64,000 nt of DNA from Diadema setosum (GCA_033980235.1 CM067067.1:8516047-8580046), one strand, 5' to 3'. Shown: positions 23,355 through 34,190, numbered from the stretch's first letter. Numbers and translations: made by a program. Notes: generated by a model not told the origin, from the letters alone.

Positions 23355-24172
23355 GAACTCCAGGCACCAAAAGGGCATATTTTGATAATTATGTCAGGGT
23401 GTTGTTTTTTTTCGCGTATATAATGCTACATGTATAATTGCCAGACGCTCTTTGCCATTACGTAATCAAATCCAGAAATGACCTGGCTGAAAGGAACGGA
23501 GTTTGAAGTGTGTTCGGATAGTGATGGGTATATTAGCTGCGGTGGAAAGTTGAAACAACGTATATGCGACACGCAAATATTATTACATTGTGATAATTAT
23601 GATGGCCTTTAGGATCGACATCTCAACAATGCACGTCTACGGAGTTTGCGTATTATCATAACATAAGGAGCGGCTGACGAATCATTACGGGAACATCTCG
23701 ACCTTCAGTGCAGGAACGGTGCTCCATCACGTCATTTTAATCACGCTAAAATAAGCCTATTATCAGTACATTTTCTTCCCGTATAAATTTTAGGCTTGAT
23801 GTGTTCGAGCTCATTTTGCCATCTCCATATATTGAAGTGTTACAAAATGAATGACATATAGTATGCCCCAGTACATGTTATAATGGTTGTGCATATTAAC
23901 ATATACATTTTATGTACCATCAATGATAGTTCACAGGATATGAATGTTTAACAGACAGGAAACTGGGTTGATGGAGGATGTGTGTGTGTACGTGTGTGTA
24001 TGTATGTATGTGTGTGTGTGCGGGAGGGGGGGGGGTGCTATCAAAAGTATACCCCGTAATGGCAGACAAACTTTCACCGCTTGTCAAATCGTTTTGTCAA
24101 CTCTTGATATCAGTGAAAGTGAAATAGAACGTCATCTTATGCCGTGTGCTGGTATATTTTGTCTGACTATAG

Positions 24173-24282
24173 GTCGATGTTATCAGATGCGAATGTCACG
24201 GCGCCAACACAACCCTGTGCCAAGACAAAGATAATTGCGGACTAAAAGTCGTATACCAACATCAAGGAGGTTTATCACGCAG
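24173..24282 (+). CDS. Candidate cysteine-rich exon, possibly a TGF-beta-family receptor ectodomain
   Basis: A strong acceptor (TATTTTGTCTGACTATAG) is followed by a frame whose upstream codon is a stop and which opens exactly at the splice site. It reads VDVIRCECHGANTTLCQDKD, then NCGLKVVYQHQGGLSR, ending at CGCAG/GTTTCA (phase 2) or earlier at GGAG/GTTTAT (phase 1). The spacing C-x-C-x7-C-x5-C followed by a hydrophobic strand resembles the start of the activin-receptor ectodomain of type I receptors (C-x-C ... N-x-T-C-x5-C then a beta strand). The later cysteines (CC and C-N) are not seen, so they would need another exon. Other frames are also open here, so chance is possible. Laminin-EGF or another Cys-rich fold is an alternative. 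Confidence 0.3.
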
Positions 24283-24783
24283 GTTTCATATCAATGTTTT
24301 GACAGTGATAACATTTTGAAAAGGTTATCTAAAATGAAATTAGTTTAGCCTGACGCAAGAGTTTTCTTTTCTTAAAAAAAAAAAAGGACCCTGGGCGACT
24401 GAAGACGTGCTATTTAAGACAGCTACGGCATTTTTTTAAATACCGGAACTAGTGTCCCAACCATGGCGTTGCTTACGTCGAAATCCTCATTTCATTTTAA
24501 ACAAAAGTTTCAAAGAAGAATCTTTCAAGAACATTGAAACAACTTCTTGTCAGCAAGAATGTGCTTGAATGTTGAAGCTAAAGCAGCATAAAGTATTAAT
24601 TCTTTAGAGTCCAAACACATCAAAATTACATTTTATTCCCAGCGACGTCACACTCACTTGACCGACAAGAGAACTATTTAGCGGTGTCGTCAGTACATAT
24701 ACTACTACCTGTGTTATGACACCGTATTGTGATCCAGTGACATTCAAAAATGGCTAGAACTTGTGAGTATGTCTCATTTTATT

Positions 24784-25735
24784 TGTCCCCGCCGAACGAG
24801 TTCGAGCAGGGGACTATGAAACGGGCTCCGTACGTGTGTGTGTCCGTGTGTCCGTCCGTCTGTCCGTCCGTGTGTCCGTCCGTGTGTGCGTCCGTGTGTG
24901 ATCAAAATGTTCAAAATGCTACTCCTTCGCCATTTCTAACCCGATTTTGATTCTGTTTGCTTTATATGATAGCACTACATGGGAGCTTTGAAACTTCTAT
25001 ACAGAATTTCAGTTGTGACCTTTGACCTTGACCTTTGACCTATATTGTACATTTTGCTTCAAAATGCTACTCCTTCGCCATTTCTAACCCGATTTTGATT
25101 CCGTTTGCTTTATATGATGGCACTAGGTGAGGGCTTCAAAACTTCTACACAGAATTTTGACCTTTGACTTCTTTGACCTTTGACCTTGATTTTTGACCTA
25201 TATTGTACATTGCCTACAAAATGCTACTCCTTCGCCATTTGTAACCCGATTTCAATTCCGTTTGCTTTAAGTGATGGCACTAGGTGAGGGCTTCAAAACT
25301 TCTACACAGAATTTTGACCTTTGACTTCTTTGACCTTTGACCTTGATTTTTGACCTGTATTGTACATTTTGCTACCAAATGCTACTCCTTCGCCATTTCT
25401 AACCCGATTTCGATTCCGTTTGCTTTATGTGATGGCACTAGGTGAGGGCTTCAAAACTTCTACACAGAATTTTGACCTTTGACTTCTTTGACCTTTGACC
25501 TTGATTTTTTTACCTATATTGTACATTGGCTACAAAATGCTACTCCTTCGCCATTTCTAACCCGATTTCGATTCCGTTTGCTTTATGTGATGGCACTAGG
25601 TGAGGGCTTCAAAACTTCTACATAGAATTTTGACCTTTGACTTCTTTGACCTTTGACCTTCATCTTTTTACCTATATTGTACATTTTGCTACTAAATGCT
25701 ACTTCCGGCGGGGACATATATTACGCACCGCGTAA
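24784..25735 (+). mobile_element. Pearl-like non-autonomous element with core tandem repeats
   Basis: Starts TGTCCCCGCCG, inversely repeated near the right end (CGGCGGGGACA, to 25716). The left flank contains a GTCC/GTCT-type tetranucleotide microsatellite (about 24840-24898; complement ACGG). The core has five units of about 148-159 bp, each starting ATGCTACTCCTTCGCCATTT and rich in TTTGACCT, at 24916, 25064, 25221, 25379 and 25537, with a partial sixth at 25696. Just past the right end is a hairpin ATTACGC-ACC-GCGTAAT. This layout matches pearl/CvA-type elements of marine invertebrates, considered Helitron-related. No coding capacity. Confidence 0.75.
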
Positions 25736-26197
25736 TTTCTACTTTTCCTTGTTATTTTTACTGTCTCATGTTATTTTTATTTCATGCATTTTTTTTTTTC
25801 ATCTTGTTTCTCTCCCCATCCCGAAAAAAAAGTAACAAAACCATAATGTGGGACTCCTTGGACTCGTAAGCCCAGTGGCTTTGCAGTCATTCATCGTATC
25901 TAGTAAACCTGGAGGAGCATCATTTCCCCACAAGCAAAATATTATTCATTTTCAAGCCGTTTGTGGAATACATAATTATTATGAATGATATACACCACAG
26001 CACAAAATACGCGAAGAAAGAACAAAATTAAACTGAACAAAACGAATTAAACAAAACGACCTAACGAGAGAGATTCATTCACCATGATAAAGATGATTGT
26101 ACTGCTATATAACTAGTATTGATTCGTGACTTATTTTGAGCAAAGCACGTCGCGCTGTGCTGTATATCCGTCACATCTCCTGCTATCCCTCTCCATC

Positions 26198-26240
26198 CCA
26201 TTTCGTACACCCCCCCCCCCCCACACACACACACACACCT
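26198..26240. repeat. C-run and (AC)n
   Basis: A C-run (about 26210-26222) followed by about nine AC units. Confidence 0.9.
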
Positions 26241-26394
26241 CAACGGGGAAAGTCCTTCAGGGGCAAGTTTGGTTATTTTATGTATTCAATATCGGCCATT
26301 CGTTATAGCCTTCCCATACGAGATAATCCATGATCATGATGAAACTAGATGATTGCGCTTTTGATGATGATAAAATAACAATTACTGCCGCTGC

Positions 26395-26451
26395 CGCCAC
26401 CACCACCAGCACCATCATCATCATCATTATCATCATCATCATCATCATCAT
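26395..26451. repeat. (CAC)n / (CAT)n trinucleotide repeat
   Basis: CCACCACCACCAG-type units grading into about 12 CAT units. Confidence 0.9.
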
Positions 26452-26474
26452 AAATCCTGTCGGTATTATTGTTT

Positions 26475-26730
26475 TTCCGAAGGTTCGTTATTCCGAAGGC
26501 TCTTTATTCCTAAGATTCGTTTATTCCGATGATTCATTGTTCCGAATTTCATTTTCGGATTAACCAATCTTCGGAATAACGAGCCTTCGGAATAACGCCA
26601 CAAATTTTCGGATTAACGAACCCTTTTTCATTTTCGGATTAACGAACCTCTATTTTGCGTGTTTCGGATTAACGACCCTTCGGAATAACGAACCTTCGAA
26701 ATAGCGAACCTTCGGAATAACGAACAGCAC
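26475..26730. repeat. TTCGGAATAACGAACC fold-back repeat cluster
   Basis: The left part reads TTCCGAAGGTTCGTTATTCC and the right part is its complement many times over (CCTTCGGAATAACGAACC, and variants with TTCGGATTAACGAACC). Roughly ten degenerate units point one way on the right and about four the other way on the left, so the whole can fold back. It behaves like an inverted array of an 18-base unit; no coding potential. Confidence 0.85.
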
Positions 26731-26739
26731 CCGGTATGG

Positions 26740-28900
26740 GGTTAAAGTCGTCTGTTGCCAGCCCTCACGATTTCCGACGATTTCGTTTGAAAGTGGCTAT
26801 TTTATTGAAGACTGAGAGTCTAATTGCAGCACGATTCGTTCTATCATGGACCTCTAGAGTCTAAGCATAGACAGTACTGTTCTCACCGTTAACGAAAGAA
26901 ATACATACATAAATACTACTAGTATATTGGTCAATATACCATTTCTTCTTTTCGTTGTCCATTTTGCGTTGTCCGTAATCATAATTATACAATACTCAGA
27001 TATTTTATTGGTGGGTGTATCTTTTATTCAATGATTAGTATTTCACTCTGTTCATTATAGTTTAATATACAAACAAGCAAGCAAACGTATAGACATTTTT
27101 GCTGAAAAAAAAAAAACAACCCCAACATAATGATTCAGAAGAATGCTTACGACGAATAGTGACTATCGATTATGAATATTGTGTGTGTTTGCGCGCTCGC
27201 GCGATTGCATGTTTGCGTGTTCGTGTTCTGATAAACCCCCTTGATCATGTTGACTATGACTTTAATGACAATATCGTTTCTATATACAATGTAAGCGACA
27301 GTAACGGCATATCGACACCTCGTAGGCCTTTTATCGTATCCTCAAGGCTTATGGTAAAATACAAATATCAACGCGAATTTGCCAATGGTTATGAAAGCAG
27401 CTGTTAAAGGGATCTGTATGAGATACTGATATAATCATGAAGTCAATTCGGGGGGCATGTGCGTTACCCCTATCACCATGTTCCGATTGGTTAGAGTTGT
27501 TAATAACAACTTAAAATGCGCCGTGTCTGTGTAATATGCTCAGGTTTAAAAAACCAAATAATAAACAGACTGTTCATCTGTCCGAAAAATGGTAGGTATC
27601 ATAAGAATAATATAAACTTTTTTTTTCCCGACAAAACTTCCACGTTAAACCTCTTTTTCACCCATACTTACAGTGTTATTAAACCTCTTTTCCCCCTATA
27701 CTTACAGTGTTGTGTACTTGAATCTTTCTCAATAAATAACATTAAAATCCAGATTTATCAGTGACCACAGATCAAAAGAATGAAAGCATAGTCGGGAAAA
27801 TCACCTGGTTGTAAGATGATAATGAACTGCAGTGTTATCGTGGTAAAAATAAGTGTCCAATACAAGTAGAATTGGGCAGTCTGCAAATTTTCTAGTCTTA
27901 TTCCATCAATGTCGTCGAAATAAATGAAAGAAAGTAAAAAGAAAGAGTATAACGGATAGAAAGGATAAATGTCATAAACCAACGAAACCTAATGATGTCA
28001 CAATAAAGCGGTTTCGATATAGTTGTGTGTATTGTGATTAAGCATACAGGTATGAATAATGATAGGTGTATTTCCAGAGCCGGACATCATACAGTATAAT
28101 GGGGGAGAAAATAAAAAAGGAATAAAAATGAATCGAACTGTATAAGCTTGTATATTGTCATCCGTAAAGCAAACATGCAGCCCTGTTTCAGGGTATACGT
28201 TATCATTATCAGATCATTCCCCCCCCCCCCCCCAAAAAAAAAAAAAAAAATGATGCTTTAATTTGCTAGTATCTCAAACATAATTTTCTCTCTGAATTAA
28301 TTTCTATCAACCTATATATAGGCTGTTGGCAGTATTACTCTTTCGAGATAAAGCCATTAATACAAAGACCACTTTGCGTGACTGTTTATTAATGTTCACA
28401 AAGAGAGAGATTTAAAAAAAAAAGTAGCATGACGTATATCATGCCCGGAACGTATCCGAAAGCTTAAACAAACAACAACAAAAAGAAAGAGAATGGGCTT
28501 TCCGCCATCTCGAAAAAAATCCCAACGGCATAATACTTTTGAGGGCTGAAGTGTCATGAACAATCTCTCTGCCGTCATGAAGATTTTGATGAAACTCAAA
28601 CACTCTCTGTATTATCATTTTGCAGACCTGTTCATCTCTTTTACCAAGGGGTTACAACATAGAATTGATTTTACCCCGTTCCTCCGAGAGATGAGGTAAC
28701 TCCTGTGGAGTTGTTTCATGGTGTTGTTTATAATCTACCCGTTTCCCGCGATTAATGGGTATAGGTCATTTTTATGAAATATGTGAAATTAATATGCTTT
28801 TGTCTGTGAATCTATTGTCGGATTAACTTTTTTTAAATAAGTTTGGGTATGGTCCTGAGGGAGAACACAAAAAACAAAAACAAAACAAACAAAATGATCA
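26740..28900. other. Intronic stretch, no supported gene
   Basis: AT-rich. A 25-codon ATG frame at 27516-27591 ends at a GTAGGT donor (CVICSGLKNQ ... LFICPKN) but has no convincing next exon. A 33-bp tandem duplication lies at 27645-27711, and a C-run/A-run at about 28220-28249. Confidence 0.35.
27645..27711 (+). repeat. Tandem duplication, unit about 33 bp
   Basis: Two adjacent copies of TTAAACCTCTTTTTCACCCA followed by TACTTACAGTGTT, with few differences. Each copy ends like a splice acceptor (pyrimidine-rich, TTACAG). Confidence 0.85.
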
Positions 28901-28979
28901 ATAATGGGAACTTTGCGTCGAGCGAAGAGGAGATTGGTGAGCGTTGTGATCGCAGTCGGAGATGAAAATATCAATACAC

Positions 28980-29537
28980 TGTATATGCCGCACGAGTGTC
29001 GGATCAGCGTGGTCCGTAAACCCCCTGCAAATTTGAGGGTGGGTTCCCCCGGTGCATAAGCAGGGGGTTTTCGCCCTCTGTGAGAGGACTTCCGTTTTTG
29101 GTGCGCTGTTGAACGGATTTGTGTGCCGTGTGCGTGCCTGTGCATGGCCGTCGACGCTACTTCTGCGCGTTCGCGCTGGATTTGACTTCTTCCATGCCGT
29201 GTACACTCCCTGACGTGACGGGGGGACGCTGGAGCAACGAATGTCTACCAGTGTTACCTTGTGGTAACTAGCACGGCTAGGCTTGTGCGTAGCTAGGATA
29301 GCGAATTGGCGGCCGCTTGTAAATTTAGCATCTGCTTCGCGAGAGAGAGGCACGCTACACTGATAACTGATGCGACTTGCCTGCCTCCGATCAAGGCGAT
29401 TGCTCGTAATCGTGTGCCACACTCGGTGCTGCTCGTTTCTACGTCTGCCTCTATTTCTGGAAAATTACTAGGATCACTTTCTGAATTCGTGAGAAGCAGC
29501 CTACATCAATTTGACGGATTAGCGCTTGGCCGCCAAG
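28980..29537 (+). promoter_or_regulatory. CpG-rich promoter/5' UTR region of LASP first exon 1b
   Basis: CpG-rich DNA that ends at the start codon of exon 1b. It contains an inverted CCAAT box (ATTGG at about 29305) and an 11-bp perfect inverted repeat, AAACCCCCTGC at 29018-29028 with its complement at 29060-29070 (31-base loop). The start context CCGCCAAGATGA is favourable. A 174-codon minus-strand frame here (28898-29422) is attributed to the low stop-codon density of CpG-rich DNA. Confidence 0.55.
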
Positions 29538-29606
29538 ATGAATAAAAGGTGTCCAAGATGCCAAAAGACCGTGTACCCTGTGGAGGAGCTGAAATGCTTG
29601 GATAAG
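29538..29606 (+). CDS. LASP1: LASP-family first coding exon 1b (first half of LIM domain)
   Basis: An ATG opens 23 codons beginning MNKRCPRCQKTVYPVEELKC and ending LDK, then a GTGAGA donor in phase 0, joining the SWHKGCF start of exon 2. Zinc ligands Cys5 and Cys8 are present. Compared with exon 1a, residues 3-7 and 15-19 differ, and this version departs more from the vertebrate LASP consensus. It is the first exon nearest to exon 2 (intron about 1.5 kb). Its own CpG-rich upstream region suggests its own promoter. Confidence 0.92.
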
Positions 29607-29639
29607 GTGAGAGGAGAGAAGGTTGATTTGGGGCGTATT

Positions 29640-31077
29640 TGGCGGGGAGTATACACCTCATAGAAGTGGGCGGGCGGTTGGTGGTATGGATTCTGTTGAT
29701 TGAACCGTGTGAAGCGTGGTTGTAAGCGGGCTAATTCAATGGAGCTATTGTCATTGGTCGCATATCCATTGTATTTAGATAAACATACTTGTATAAAGTT
29801 ACTCCTTTAGAGAGAACCATTTAGAATTTCTAGGGTCTAGTAAACTGTGATGACCCATTGACTTGTATCTCCCCCTCCCAAAAGAAAAGAAAAGAAAAGA
29901 GGAACACCCCGCACAGTTTAGCATAGCTGAATATGGGCTATCCAGCCATCTTCTCAGATGGAAAACAAACAAATAAACAAACAAAAGCTGTAAAGAAAGA
30001 TAGGGAGAGAAAGAGAGAGGGATGGGGAGGGAGCTTGCTGAAAGTTTTCCCATAATATTTAAAAGTCATATTATGCAATGCATTTATGCAAATTATGAAG
30101 GTTTTCTTAGCAAAGTATTGCATAGGCCTATATACTGCTGCATAATCCAATTGTTTGTAAACTGATATGATTACCAAAAATCTGCTCATTGTCTTGAATG
30201 TGGGAAGTTGCAAATCTTTTTTCTTCAGTTGAAAAGGGAAAGCATTAGTTTTTAATTTCTCAGTTGTGAATTTAGCCAAATTAAGTGAAGTCTCATTTGG
30301 CAAAATTATGTTTTTGAAATGCATATTGTTTGTCTACAGTGTTGGGTATACATTTTGAGATATTAATATAGAAGTAGAACCTAGTATTATATTACAGGTA
30401 GTGCTTGTGTTGTTTGCATCATTCTATTCTAGTTATGACTGCAAGATGTATCTGGCATGTGATGAACCATCCACAGATATGATACTGGTTTATTGTGACA
30501 TAAAACATTGAGAAAACAGCCACATGATATCAAGTCTCAGAGATTCAAAGGCAATTAAAGATTTTGTTGTATCAACTGTACTACTATAGATCATGTTCTG
30601 GTGCATTAAAGAAAGGCAAGTATTTGTAATAGTATGCTGTAGGTTAAGTTGAAATACATAAATGTATGATTCAATGTCACTTAATTTTGTTCTGGTTCTA
30701 GTGTCATCCAAAAATAAGTGAGCTGTGTATGAATAGGTAACAGAAACAGTAACAGTATGAAATGTAATGTAAAAGAGAGATGTACAGTTGTATGTACTAT
30801 CTTATGTTTACAGTGATGTGAAAATCTTTGTGATTCCTTTGTAAAGCAGATTTGAAGGATATTTTTGAAGCCTTTTTTTTTTTAATCATACCACTGATTC
30901 ACCAGTCAAAATTGTTAAGTACTGTAGGTGTAATCAAGTATTTGTCAGGTCTACTGTCTGCACTCCAATATACCATGATCAGTTCATAGCTATTCACCAG
31001 TGATAGCCTTCATCACTCATCATCATCATCATCTTCTTCATCTTTTTTTAAATGATCATTATCATTTTTGTTTGTAG
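29640..31077 (+). other. LASP intron between exon 1b and exon 2
   Basis: AT-rich with AAAAG and (AG)n-like bits at 29881-30030 and a (CATCAT)n run just before the acceptor (31016-31043). A 128-codon minus-strand frame (29938-30324) has no splice or homology support. Confidence 0.6.
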
Positions 31078-31172
31078 AGCTGGCATAAGGGCTGCTTTAC
31101 CTGCGAAGCATGTGGCATGACACTGAACATGAAGAATTACAAGGGGTACAACAAGCTGCCCTACTGCCATGC
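31078..31172 (+). CDS. LASP1: LASP exon 2 (second half of LIM domain)
   Basis: Acceptor TTTGTTTGTAG; the exon reads [20 protein letters not shown], then [11 protein letters not shown] plus two bases, ending at a GTAAGT donor (phase 2). It carries His26, Cys29, Cys32, Cys35 and Cys53 of the LIM zinc fingers. The NMKNYKGY and PYC-AHYP signature is specific to the LASP/nebulin family. The phase-0 entry fits both first exons. Confidence 0.97.
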
Positions 31173-31218
31173 GTAAGTATTGCATTCGTGTCATGGTAAA
31201 TGCCATGGACTAAAACCT

Positions 31219-31418
31219 TTACTGTAAAAGTGGATATTTTCGGGCTACTAATTTTTCGCGTTCAGCTGGGTTAGAAGAGTTTTGCGTGTTCTTAAATCTG
31301 CAGAATGAAGACATCAACTACTGGAACATACGGCAAGCAAAAATATTTGCATGTTTTTATTTTTGCGCTAATAAGCGCAAAAATTTCAACACCGCGAAAA
31401 TTTCCACTCTTACAGTAA
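31219..31418. mobile_element. 200-bp MITE with TTACTGTAA...AGTGGA ends
   Basis: Imperfect inverted ends TTACTGTAAAAGTGGATATT and its complement at 31394-31418 (CCACTCTTACAGTAA). The interior contains TTTTTCGCG-type motifs and GCGCAAAAATTTCAACACCGCG. It lies within the intron after LASP exon 2. Confidence 0.7.
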
Positions 31419-32055
31419 TACACGGTGCCTTTACAGTTCCGTGTAATGTAATCAATATATTCCTTGTAGTACCTAATATGACATCATCTAAGTGTTGGCC
31501 TGATTTGTCAATCTTCTGCAAGTACATGAATACATAATGTAAATCAAGGATGGAACTTGCTCAGATCTTTTAAGAAAAGAGTCAAAGGATACTTGATTGT
31601 CAGGATTGATTCTGACAACAAAACACTCCATTTTCCTCCAGTAAGATTTTACATGGCATAAAAAGTTGAGAATATCCTCCCCAATGAATATCCTCTTCAA
31701 TGTTGCATTGAAACATGTGGTGTTTGTACATTAATTGTAAAAGGGAATTGATCATACACTGTAGCTGAATTACAGCAAGGTCATGGATTTGTGTCGGTGT
31801 CCTTAGGAAACAGACAATCTTTCATTACTAGACATCAAATTGTTTGTTTTTTTTTTATCATAATGTGAAGGTCACCCATAATTTCCATTGTTATTTTTCT
31901 CTGGAATTGGTCTACCAGGCAGTTATATACCAGTATGTCTATTGTTTCAGGCATTTCAATTGCATTTGATAAGTAGAACATTTATGAATTGCTGCTTCCC
32001 TCAAAAAAAAAACAAAACAAAGAAGAAAGCATCCTTTTCTCATTTTTCATGACAG

Positions 32056-32140
32056 CCACTACCCTACCACCAAGTTTACCACCGTGGCAGATACTCCGGA
32101 GAACAGAAGACTGGCCAAGAACACTAAAACTCAGAGCCAG
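32056..32140 (+). CDS. LASP1: LASP exon 3 (end of LIM, start of linker to nebulin repeat)
   Basis: Acceptor TTTTTCATGACAG; begins with the single base completing Ala55, then HYPTTKFTTVADTPENRRLA and KNTKTQSQ, ending CAG/GTATTT in phase 0. His56 is the last LIM zinc ligand. The FT-VADTPEN-RL...Q-Q pattern is the LASP signature joining the LIM domain to the first nebulin repeat. Confidence 0.97.
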
Positions 32141-32159
32141 GTATTTGTATCAGTAGAAA

Positions 32160-32827
32160 AAAAAAAATAATAAAAATAAATAAATACAAAATAGAGTTAA
32201 GAGTGTGATATTCATGTATCACCATGGAAACTGGTACTGAACAACCTCATGTGGACAGAATATTGTATTCTGTGAACACTGCTATTATTGCTCACCATGC
32301 TTGCACCCAAAACACCTTGTTCCAACTTCGATATTCTATTTTATGGAATACTGATGAATGTTTCGCCCTATATGTACATATCTTTGAAATATTCCCAAAA
32401 TACTACTGACACTTGACATCAAATGTATTTCATGTTTGATTATGATGGCTGAAAACTTGACCGCAAACTGTGTTCAAATATTTCTTTTAGAATGTTGTTA
32501 TTTGTCATAAGAGATAAGTTGTTTTTTTTTTTTATTATGGTGTAATTTCACATTGTCTGTGTCATAGAGTTCATCTGCTTGATTTTGTTGAATCACTGAA
32601 AACCAGATGACCCATGGTTTATTTCAAGTGAACTCTTTACTAAATTTTGCTAAGCTAAACATGTTTTGTTGTTAAATTGATGGGTGGTGCACTAAATCAT
32701 CATTACATAAGACAAGGAACTCATATTTAAGCAAGCAAGCAAAAACCATCAATAAGTAGCTTGTTTGAGATATGAATATGTTTTTTTCCTTCTTTTAAAT
32801 CTCACTGGATATTGGTCACCAATCAAG
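32160..32827 (+). other. LASP intron between exons 3 and 4
   Basis: AT-rich with A- and T-runs. The pyrimidine tract TTTTTTTCCTTCTTTT at about 32780-32795 precedes the acceptor. Confidence 0.6.
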
Positions 32828-33005
32828 GTTGAGTATCAGAAGCAGTTTGTGCAGGATAAGGGACAGAAGATCTCTGTGGCCGATGACCCCGAGACTGTGC
32901 GGGCCAGGAGGAACACCCAGAACCAGAGCAGCGTCGTCTACACAGGTCAGCTGCAGCAGAGGGAGATAGCTGAGCAGCACAGGCCACCTCCGGAAGAAGG
33001 CTTGG
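32828..33005 (+). CDS. LASP1: LASP exon 4 (nebulin repeat region)
   Basis: Acceptor CACCAATCAAG; 178 nt, phase 0 in and phase 1 out (TTGG/GTAAGA). Starts VEYQKQFVQDKGQKISVADD and continues PETVRARRNTQNQSS, a full nebulin actin-binding repeat. Next comes VVYTGQLQQREIAEQ, the start of a second, degenerate repeat, and then RPPPEEGL. LASP proteins usually have two (LASP1) or three (LASP2) nebulin repeats, so this one has at most one and a half in this exon. The next residue Val is formed across the junction with exon 5. Confidence 0.97.
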
Positions 33006-33063
33006 GTAAGACGAAGCAGGCCAAATCCTTGAATTCTTTATACTATTTGATATGTTTGCCTGG

Positions 33064-33068
<5 letters not shown>

Positions 33069-33105
<37 letters not shown>

Positions 33106-33115
33106 TTTGTTTGTT
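33069..33115. repeat. (GT)n and (TTTG)n microsatellite
   Basis: About 17 GT units then four TTTG units, just after LASP exon 4. Confidence 0.95.
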
Positions 33116-33468
33116 TGTATGATTGCTGTTCATGGTGGTGGTTGTGGTGGTAGTGATGAACTTGTTTAGGTTATGGTATGCTTTCTTTAAAAAAAAAAAA
33201 AACAAAACAAAAACGAATGCGTGTTTGTGCTATGTGTTTGTGTGCCAGTATGTTGCATGTGTGTGTGTTGTGTGTGTGTGCTTGTAGGATGGCCTTTGTT
33301 GTACAATGTAGTTTATTGCCTTTGCTGGGGTAGGCAGGTTGTGATTTATCCCACTCTGGTAAAATTCAGTGTGAAGTCTAGCTCGTAGGAAAATTTTATT
33401 CCCTTTTTTTTTCTTTTTTTTTTTGGAAGCTCTTGTCATTCTATGATAATAATTCACATGATTTGTGT

Positions 33469-33471
<3 letters not shown>

Positions 33472-33513
<42 letters not shown>
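33472..33513. repeat. Poly-T tract (about 41 nt)
   Basis: Uninterrupted T-run. Confidence 0.95.
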
Positions 33514-33516
<3 letters not shown>

Positions 33517-33765
33517 TTCCATATTGCTATGTTGCCTAGCACTATTATTATCTACTTATTTTGTTCTTGACAAGTACTGATGCATATTTGATTGAAACAC
33601 CTGTTCAGTATCTCAACATGCTGCTGCAAATTAATATCTTTCACTGGCATAGTGCATGAGCTGCAGAAAGCTTGTTTCTAAGTCTTTTGTGTTGGCATTG
33701 AAAGCTATGTGAGTTGTGACGGTGAACTTTTTTTTTTCTGTTAGAAGGTGTGTGTGAGAGTTTAA

Positions 33766-34190
33766 AGGGGCATAGTCCTGGTAGTGTAGAGGGCGCTGTT
33801 GATGATACTGCCGATCACCGTTAGCATTGATACGAAGATTACCGAAGTTGAGCTGTCATCAAGAGTAAAGTGCGTAGGTGTTGCTAAGTAAGGTTGCCTT
33901 CGTTGTCTTCTCTGCGCATCGCGCAGTCTGTAGTAATGCCAGGGTGCGTGCATATGTGCTTGTTATTATGACATCACAAAAGAAGTTTGCTAGAGCTGTC
34001 ATCCCCCTCAGCCGAATCATGAGCCGAACTGTGATCGGACCACTGACTACAGTGGATCGGACCTCTTCGGACTCGGGGAAGTGGGCCAAAGCGTAAGCGC
34101 TAAAGAGGAGTCGATAGCGTAGGTCTCTATAGGAAACTTGCGCCGTGCGCCCGCGTAAGCATTTGACTAAAACACCGGGACCATGCACCT
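33766..34190. mobile_element. TTAA-type MITE, family 3 (425 bp, GC-rich)
   Basis: Flanked by TTAA on both sides (33762-33765 and 34191-34194). Ends are inverted: AGGGGCATAGTCCTGGT on the left and ACACCGGGACCATGCACCT on the right. The interior is GC- and CpG-rich, unlike the intron around it, so frames stay open on both strands (109 codons on -, 33859-34188) without any protein-like feature. Confidence 0.85.

Larger units (their letters stand above)
22200..24172. other. Intronic stretch with short repeats, no supported gene
   Basis: AT-rich. Contains a 36-bp tandem duplication (22522-22593), an (AG)n run (23317-23350) and a 44-codon Cys-containing frame at 23478-23612 (starts MTWLKGTEFEVCSDSDGY) without convincing splice sites. 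Confidence 0.35.

Noticed and set aside
24916..25700. CRISPR-like array
   Set aside because: Units of about 158 bp are contiguous with no unique spacers; this is the core of a transposable element in an animal genome.
28898..29422. 174-codon minus-strand ORF
   Set aside because: Falls in the CpG-rich region upstream of LASP exon 1b, where stop codons are rare; no domain, and its composition follows the DNA.
29938..30324. 128-codon minus-strand ORF
   Set aside because: Antisense within a LASP intron, partly encoded by AG-rich low complexity; no splice or homology signal.
33859..34188. 109-codon minus-strand ORF
   Set aside because: Entirely inside the GC-rich family-3 MITE.
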